The notes under the pieces: model-generated
What the model was told of the DNA's origin: nothing
Databases searched by the model: none
Seen by the model: only the letters and a program-made list of their open reading frames with translations
Source: Brugia malayi
Taxonomy: Eukaryota; Nematoda; Chromadorea; Rhabditida; Onchocercidae
Reading direction: 5' to 3'
Assembly (NCBI RefSeq): GCF_000002995.4
Contig: NW_025062372.1
Coordinates: 1-14,230 of the forward strand
DNA length: 14,230 nt
Shown here: one piece after another, positions 8,416-14,230 of the stretch
Numbering within the stretch: the first letter of the stretch is position 1
Layout: each line of letters opens with the position of its first letter
Translations under genes and position numbers: made by a program

Positions 8416-8723
8416 TAGTTTTCTTACATTAGACAAGGAAATTGGTTCTAATTTATCAATTTTAATTTTAATTAAGTGCCAAAACTACTAAAAAAAGCTT
8501 ATTTTGAAATTAATTGACTATGTTACGTGAATTGTACCAGTGCTGGTCGTATATTGCGTTGTCATTTTATAGTTTAAATATTAAAATACGCTTTTGTAAT
8601 TAAGTTTTGCGCATAAATTCATCAGCAAAATTAATAAAACTTTCAATTAATCATGATTTTAATTCAATTTAAGAATTTAAATTAAATTTAAATTTTGAAT
8701 TTTTTAAAATTTAAAATTTGTTA
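8416..8723 (+). repeat. Satellite monomer 28 (308 bp)
   Basis: It has T at 47, 7A and tail T6A4T3A4. It is the last copy in the window ending in A. Confidence 0.97.
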
Positions 8724-9041
8724 TAGTTTTCTTACATTAGACAAGGAAATTGGTTCTAATTTATCAATTTTAATTTTAATTAAGTGCCAAAACTACTAAA
8801 AAAGCTTATTTTGAAATTAATTGACTATGTTACGTGAATTGTACCAGTGCTGGTCGTATATTGCGTTGTCATTTTATAGTTTAAATATTAAAATACGCTT
8901 TTGTAATTAAGTTTTGCGCATAAATTCATCAGCAAAATTAATAAAACTTTCAATTAATCATGATTTTAATTCAATTTAAGAATTTAAATTAAATTTAAAT
9001 TCAATTTAATTTTGAATTTATTAAAATTTTAAAATTTGTTG
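8724..9041 (+). repeat. Satellite monomer 29, long form (318 bp)
   Basis: It has T at 47 and 6A. It is the first copy with the 'ttcaatttaat' insertion (9000-9010), with 'gaatttatt'. Confidence 0.97.
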
Positions 9042-9361
9042 TAGTTTTCTTACATTAGACAAGGAAATTGGTTCTAATTTATCAATTCTAATTTTAATTA
9101 AGTGCCAAAACTACTAAAAAAAGCTTATTTTGAAATTAATTGACTATGTTACGTGAATTGTACCAGTGCTGGTCGTATATTGCGTTGTCATTTTATAGTT
9201 TAAATATTAAAATACGCTTTTGTAATTAAGTTTTGCGCATAAATTCATCAGCAAAATTAATAAAACTTTCAATTAATCATGATTTTAATTCAATTTAAGA
9301 ATTTAAATTAAATTTAAATTCAATTTAAGTTTTGAATTTATTAAAATTTTAAAATTTGTTG
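9042..9361 (+). repeat. Satellite monomer 30, C variant, long form (320 bp)
   Basis: It is the last C-at-47 copy. It has 7A. Its insertion 'ttcaatttaag' (9319-9329) is identical to the upstream motif. Confidence 0.97.
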
Positions 9362-9669
9362 TAGTTTTCTTACATTAGACAAGGAAATTGGTTCTAATTT
9401 ATCAATTTTAATTTTAATTAAGTGCCAAAACTACTAAAAAAGCTTATTTTGAAATTAATTGACTATGTTACGTGAATTGTACCAGTGCTGGTCGTATATT
9501 GCGTTGTCATTTTATAGTTTAAATATTAAAATACGCTTTTGTAATTAAGTTTTGCGCATAAATTCATCAGCAAAATTAATAAAACTTTCAATTAATCATG
9601 ATTTTAATTCAATTTAAGAATTTAAATTAAATTTAAATTTTGAATTTATTAAAATTTTAAAATTTGTTG
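9362..9669 (+). repeat. Satellite monomer 31 (308 bp)
   Basis: It has T at 47 and 6A. It has 'gaatttatt' without the insertion. Confidence 0.97.
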
Positions 9670-9977
9670 TAGTTTTCTTACATTAGACAAGGAAATTGGT
9701 TCTAATTTATCAATTTTAATTTTAATTAAGTGCCAAAACTACTAAAAAAAGCTTATTTTGAAATTAATTGACTATGTTACGTGAATTGTACCAGTGCTGG
9801 TCGTATATTGCGTTGTCATTTTATAGTTTAAATATTAAAATACGCTTTTGTAATTAAGTTTTGCGCATAAATTCATCAGCAAAATTAATAAAACTTTCAA
9901 TTAATCATGATTTTAATTCAATTTAAGAATTTAAATTAAATTTAAATTTTGAATTTTTAAAATTTTAAAATTTGTTG
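9670..9977 (+). repeat. Satellite monomer 32 (308 bp)
   Basis: It has T at 47, 7A and tail T5A4T4A4. Confidence 0.97.
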
Positions 9978-10290
9978 TAGTTTTCTTACATTAGACAAGG
10001 AAATTGGTTCTAATTTATCAATTTTAATTTTAATTAAGTGCCAAAACTACTAAAAAAAGCTTATTTTGAAATTAATTGACTATGTTACGTGAATTGTACC
10101 AGTGCTGGTCGTATATTGCGTTGTCATTTTATAGTTTAAATATTAAAATACGCTTTTGTAATTAAGTTTTGCGCATAAATTCATCAGCAAAATTAATAAA
10201 ACTTTCAATTAATCATGATTTTAATTCAATTTAAGAATTTAAATTTAAATTCAATTTAATTTTGAATTTTTAAAATTTTAAAATTTGTTG
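9978..10290 (+). repeat. Satellite monomer 33, rearranged tail (313 bp)
   Basis: It has T at 47 and 7A. It carries the 'ttcaatttaat' insertion (10250-10260) but has lost 6 bp of the preceding 'taaatt' array, and it has ordinary 'gaattttt' downstream. Confidence 0.97.
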
Positions 10291-10603
10291 TAGTTTTCTT
10301 ACATTAGACAAGGAAATTGGTTCTAATTTATCAATTTTAATTTTAATTAAGTGCCAAAACTACTAAAAAAGCTTATTTTGAAATTAATTGACTATGTTAC
10401 GTGAATTGTACCAGTGCTGGTCGTATATTGCGTTGTCATTTTATAGTTTAAATATTAAAATACGCTTTTGTAATTAAGTTTTGCGCATAAATTCATCAGC
10501 AAAATTAATAAAACTTTCAATTAATCATGATTTTAATTCAATTCAATTTAAGAATTTAAATTAAATTTAAATTTTGAATTTTTTAAAATTTTAAAATTTG
10601 TTG
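10291..10603 (+). repeat. Satellite monomer 34 with 5-bp duplication (313 bp)
   Basis: It has T at 47 and 6A. It has a private direct duplication of 'caatt' near 10538-10547, upstream of the usual variable site, and tail T6A4T4A4. Confidence 0.97.
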
Positions 10604-10911
10604 TAGTTTTCTTACATTAGACAAGGAAATTGGTTCTAATTTATCAATTTTAATTTTAATTAAGTGCCAAAACTACTAAAAAAGCTTATTTTGAAATTAA
10701 TTGACTATGTTACGTGAATTGTACCAGTGCTGGTCGTATATTGCGTTGTCATTTTATAGTTTAAATATTAAAATACGCTTTTGTAATTAAGTTTTGCGCA
10801 TAAATTCATCAGCAAAATTAATAAAACTTTCAATTAATCATGATTTTAATTCAATTTAAGAATTTAAATTAAATTTAAATTTTGAATTTTTTAAAATTTT
10901 AAAATTTGTTG
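10604..10911 (+). repeat. Satellite monomer 35 (308 bp)
   Basis: It has T at 47, 6A and tail T6A4T4A4. Confidence 0.97.
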
Positions 10912-11218
10912 TAGTTTTCTTACATTAGACAAGGAAATTGGTTCTAATTTATCAATTTTAATTTTAATTAAGTGCCAAAACTACTAAAAAAGCTAATTTT
11001 GAAATTAATTGACTATGTTACGTGAATTGTACCAGTGCTGGTCGTATATTGCGTTGTCATTTTATAGTTTAAATATTAAAATACGCTTTTGTAATTAAGT
11101 TTTGCGCATAAATTCATCAGCAAAATTAATAAAACTTTCAATTAATCATGATTTTAATTCAATTTAAGAATTTAAATTAAATTTAAATTTTTGAATTTTT
11201 AAAATTTTAAATTTGTTG
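10912..11218 (+). repeat. Satellite monomer 36, HindIII-less (307 bp)
   Basis: It has T at 47, 6A and AGCTAA, one extra T before 'tgaa', and tail T5A4T4A3. Confidence 0.97.
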
Positions 11219-11525
11219 TAGTTTTCTTACATTAGACAAGGAAATTGGTTCTAATTTATCAATTTTAATTTTAATTAAGTGCCAAAACTACTAAAAAAGC
11301 TTATTTTGAAATTAATTGACTATGTTACGTGAATTGTACCAGTGCTGGTCGTATATTGCGTTGTCATTTTATAGTTTAAATATTAAAATACGCTTTTGTA
11401 ATTAAGTTTTGCGCATAAATTCATCAGCAAAATTAATAAAACTTTCAATTAATCATGATTTTAATTCAATTTAAGAATTTAAATTAAATTTAAATTTTGA
11501 ATTTTTAAAATTTTAAAATTTGTTG
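11219..11525 (+). repeat. Satellite monomer 37 (307 bp)
   Basis: It has T at 47, 6A and tail T5A4T4A4. Confidence 0.97.
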
Positions 11526-11844
11526 TAGTTTTCTTACATTAGACAAGGAAATTGGTTCTAATTTATCAATTTTAATTTTAATTAAGTGCCAAAACTACTA
11601 AAAAAAGCTTATTTTGAAATTAATTGACTATGTTACGTGAATTGTACCAGTGCTGGTCGTATATTGCGTTGTCATTTTATAGTTTAAATATTAAAATACG
11701 CTTTTGTAATTAAGTTTTGCGCATAAATTCATCAGCAAAATTAATAAAACTTTCAATTAATCATGATTTTAATTCAATTTAAGAATTTAAATTAAATTTA
11801 AATTCAATTTAATTTTGAATTTATTAAAATTTTAAAATTTGTTG
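11526..11844 (+). repeat. Satellite monomer 38, long form (319 bp)
   Basis: It is the last 7A copy in the window. It carries the 'ttcaatttaat' insertion (11803-11813) with 'gaatttatt'. Confidence 0.97.
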
Positions 11845-12151
11845 TAGTTTTCTTACATTAGACAAGGAAATTGGTTCTAATTTATCAATTTTAATTTTAA
11901 TTAAGTGCCAAAACTACTAAAAAAGCTTATTTTGAAATTAATTGACTATGTTACGTGAATTGTACCAGTGCTGGTCGTATATTGCGTTGTCATTTTATAG
12001 TTTAAATATTAAAATACGCTTTTGTAATTAAGTTTTGCGCATAAATTCATCAGCAAAATTAATAAAACTTTCAATTAATCATGATTTTAATTCAATTTAA
12101 GAATTTAAATTAAATTTAAATTTTGAATTTTTTAAAATTTTAAATTTGTTG
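11845..12151 (+). repeat. Satellite monomer 39 (307 bp)
   Basis: It has T at 47, 6A and tail T6A4T4A3. Confidence 0.97.
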
Positions 12152-12468
12152 TAGTTTTCTTACATTAGACAAGGAAATTGGTTCTAATTTATCAATTTTA
12201 ATTTTAATTAAGTGCCAAAACTACTAAAAAAGCTAATTTTGAAATTAATTGACTATGTTACGTGAATTGTACCAGTGCTGGTCGTATATTGCGTTGTCAT
12301 TTTATAGTTTAAATATTAAAATACGCTTTTGTAATTAAGTTTTGCGCATAAATTCATCAGCAAAATTAATAAAACTTTCAATTAATCATGATTTTAATTC
12401 AATTTAAGAATTTAAATTAAATTTAATTCAATTTAATTTTGAATTTATTAAAATTTTAAAATTTGTTG
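12152..12468 (+). repeat. Satellite monomer 40, HindIII-less, long form (317 bp)
   Basis: It has T at 47, 6A, AGCTAA, the 'ttcaatttaat' insertion (12427-12437) and 'gaatttatt'. Confidence 0.97.
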
Positions 12469-12773
12469 TAGTTTTCTTACATTAGACAAGGAAATTGGTT
12501 CTAATTTATCAATTTTAATTTTAATTAAGTGCCAAAACTACTAAAAAGCTTATTTTGAAATTAATTGACTATGTTACGTGAATTGTACCAGTGCTGGTCG
12601 TATATTGCGTTGTCATTTTATAGTTTAAATATTAAAATACGCTTTTGTAATTAAGTTTTGCGCATAAATTCATCAGCAAAATTAATAAACTTTCAATTAA
12701 TCATGATTTTAATTCAATTTAAGAATTTAAATTAAATTTAAATTTTGAATTTTTTAAAATTTTAAATTTGTTG
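12469..12773 (+). repeat. Satellite monomer 41 (305 bp)
   Basis: It is the only 5A copy. It has a private A loss in 'aataaac' near 12688 and tail T6A4T4A3. Private single-base losses become common from here to the right. Confidence 0.96.
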
Positions 12774-13078
12774 TAGTTTTCTTACATTAGACAAGGAAAT
12801 TGGTTCTAATTTATCAATTTTAATTTTAATTAAGTGCCAAAACTACTAAAAAAGCTTATTTTGAAATTAATTGACTATGTTACGTGAATTGTACCAGTGC
12901 TGGTCGTATATTGCGTTGTCATTTTATAGTTTAAATATTAAAATACGCTTTTGTAATTAAGTTTTGCGCATAAATTCATCAGCAAAATAATAAAACTTTC
13001 AATTAATCATGATTTTAATTCAATTTAAGAATTTAAATTAAATTTTAAATTTTGAATTTATTAATATAAAATTTGTTG
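12774..13078 (+). repeat. Satellite monomer 42, diverged tail (305 bp)
   Basis: It has 6A. A T is missing in 'aaaataata' near 12988. The tail reads 'gaatttattaatataaaa', unlike any other copy. Confidence 0.95.
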
Positions 13079-13388
13079 TAGTTTTCTTACATTAGACAAG
13101 GAAATTGGTTCTAATTTATCAATTTTAATTTTAATTAAGTGCCAAAACTACTAAAAAAGCTAATTTTGAAATTAATTGACTATGTTACGTGAATTGTACC
13201 AGTGCTGGTCGTATATTGCGTCGTATTTTATAGTTTAAATATTAAAATACGCTTTTGTAATTAAGTTTTGCGCATAAATTCATCAGCAAAATTAATAAAA
13301 CTTTCAATTAATCATGATTTTAATTCAATTTAAGAATTTAAATTAAATTTAAATTAATTTTGAATTTTTAAAAATTTTAAATTTGTTG
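13079..13388 (+). repeat. Satellite monomer 43, HindIII-less, core altered (310 bp)
   Basis: It has 6A and AGCTAA. It is the first copy with a changed core, 'gcgtcgtatttt' near 13217. A small insertion in the tail gives 'aaattaatttt'. Confidence 0.95.
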
Positions 13389-13701
13389 TAGTTTTCTTAC
13401 ATTAGACAAGGAAATTGGTTCTAATTTATCAATTTTAATTTTAATTAAGTGCCAAACTACTAAAAAAGCTTATTTTGAAATTAATTGACTATGTTACGTG
13501 AATTGTACCAGTGCTGGTCGTATATTGCGTTGTCATTTTATAGTTTAAATATTAAAATACGCTTTTGTAATTAAGTTTTGCGCATAAATTCATCAGCAAA
13601 ATTAATAAAACTTTCAATTAATCATGATTTTAATTCAATTTAAGAATTTAAATTAATTTAATTAATTTAATTTTGAATTTTTTAAAATTTTAAATTTGTT
13701 G
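13389..13701 (+). repeat. Satellite monomer 44, rearranged tail (313 bp)
   Basis: It has 6A and 'ccaaactac' (one A lost, as in copy 1). The tail is a run of 'aatttaatt' permutations from about 13650. Confidence 0.95.
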
Positions 13702-14006
13702 TAGTTTTCTTACATTAGACAAGGAAATTGGTTCTAATTTATCAATTTTAATTTTAATTAAGTGCCAAAACTACTAAAAAAGCTTATTTTGAAATTAATT
13801 GACTATGTTACGTGAATTGTACCAGTGCTGGTCGTATATTGCGTCGTCATTTTATAGTTTAAATATTAAAATACGCTTTTGTAATTAAGTTTTGCGCATA
13901 ATTCATCAGCAAAATTAATAAAACTTTCAATTAATCATGATTTTAATTCAATTTAAGAATTTAAATTAAATTTAAATTTTGAATTTTTAAATTTTTAAAT
14001 TTGTTG
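13702..14006 (+). repeat. Satellite monomer 45, diverged (305 bp)
   Basis: It has 6A. The core reads 'gcgtcgtcat', 'gcgcataattc' has lost an A, and the tail is T5A3T5A3. Confidence 0.95.
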
Positions 14007-14230
14007 TAGTTTTTTACATTAGACAAGGAAATTGGTTCTAATTTATCAATTTTAATTTTAATTAAGTGCCAAAACTACTAAAAAAGCTTATTTTGAAATT
14101 AATTGACTATGTTACGTGAATTGTACCAGTGCTGGTCGTATATTGCGTGTTATTTATAGTTTAAATATTAAAATACGCTTTTGTAATTAAGTTTTGCGCA
14201 TAATTCATCAGCAAAATTAATAAAACTTTC
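14007..14230 (+). repeat. Satellite monomer 46, partial and diverged (224 bp, cut by the window end)
   Basis: The start motif has lost its C ('tagttttttaca'), the core has lost three bases near 14147-14153, and it shares the 'gcgcataattc' A loss with copy 45. It stops in 'aaaactttc' at the window edge. Confidence 0.95.

Larger units (their letters stand above)
1..14230 (+). repeat. Tandem satellite array, about 310-bp monomer, 46 copies
   Basis: The same monomer repeats head to tail from end to end without interruption. Copies start at the 'tagttttctt' motif at 4, 304, 626, 935 and so on to 14007, giving 45 complete copies (300-322 bp, mean 311) and a partial one; bases 1-3 are the end of an earlier copy. 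Most copies differ from each other by only a handful of bases outside the A+T-rich tail. Composition is about 79% A+T. The array has no spacer, no inserted element and no strand switch. It is read here as eukaryotic satellite DNA; that class is inferred from copy number, homogeneity, monomer size and lack of coding content. Neither true array edge is visible, although degeneration of the last six copies suggests that the right edge may be near. Strand is arbitrary: '+' only means the orientation in which the motifs are quoted. Confidence 0.98.

Noticed and set aside
1..14230. CRISPR array (many regular repeats)
   Set aside because: The repeating unit is about 310 bp and the whole unit is conserved. 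There are no short repeats separated by unique spacers, and no cas genes.
1..14230. Mitochondrial control-region repeats or a minicircle concatemer, suggested by the very high A+T content
   Set aside because: There are no mitochondrial genes, tRNAs or kinetoplast minicircle conserved blocks, and 46 tandem copies would be extreme for a mitochondrial control region. It cannot be excluded without flanks, but nothing supports it.

Overview
The whole 14,230-base window is one uninterrupted, head-to-tail tandem satellite array. I can place 46 copies of a monomer of about 310 bp: 45 complete copies plus a 224-bp partial copy at the right edge. If each copy is started at its 'tagttttctt' motif, starts run from base 4 to base 14007 with a mean spacing of 311 bp. 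All copies are in the same orientation. I see no protein-coding gene, tRNA, rRNA, transposon, CRISPR array or unique flanking DNA. The monomer is about 79% A+T (64 G/C in the 309-bp copy at 626-934). This, the absence of coding potential and the near-identity of copies point to nuclear satellite DNA of an A+T-rich eukaryote. An insect or other arthropod is plausible, but nothing in the sequence identifies the organism. A monomer near 310 bp is in the range common for eukaryotic satellites and close to two nucleosome lengths. Centromeric, pericentromeric, subtelomeric and Chironomus-like telomeric arrays remain possible and cannot be told apart here.

Each monomer has two parts that behave differently. 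Offsets 1-240 are almost invariant. They include a 50-bp block at offsets 101-150 that is 42% G+C, with a dyad (ACCAG-TG-CTGGT) framed by TACG/CGTA. Offsets about 245-309 are almost pure A+T, form inverted repeats and A/T runs, and hold nearly all the length variation. A recurring 10-12 bp insertion there makes 'long' monomers of 317-322 bp, against 304-311 bp for ordinary ones.

A few markers let individual copies be followed: a T/C site at offset 47; a 7A/6A run at offset 75; a T/A change at offset 85 that destroys a HindIII site; the last base before the next monomer (G or A); and the tail type. Their frequencies shift across the window. C at offset 47 and terminal A occur only in the left two thirds. 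6A, the HindIII-less form and the 'ttcaatttaat' insertion dominate the right. The C marker recurs with spacing 5-4-2-5-4-2 units in the left half, which hints at an 11-unit higher-order repeat that the other markers support only in part. Copies 41-46 gather private one-base deletions and short rearrangements, as expected near an array edge or near the poorly supported end of a long-read contig.

Notation in the unit entries: offset = position in the 309-bp reference copy at 626-934; '7A' or '6A' = the A run before GCTT; tail runs such as T5A5T4A4 = the successive homopolymers after 'tgaa' and before 'TTTG'.
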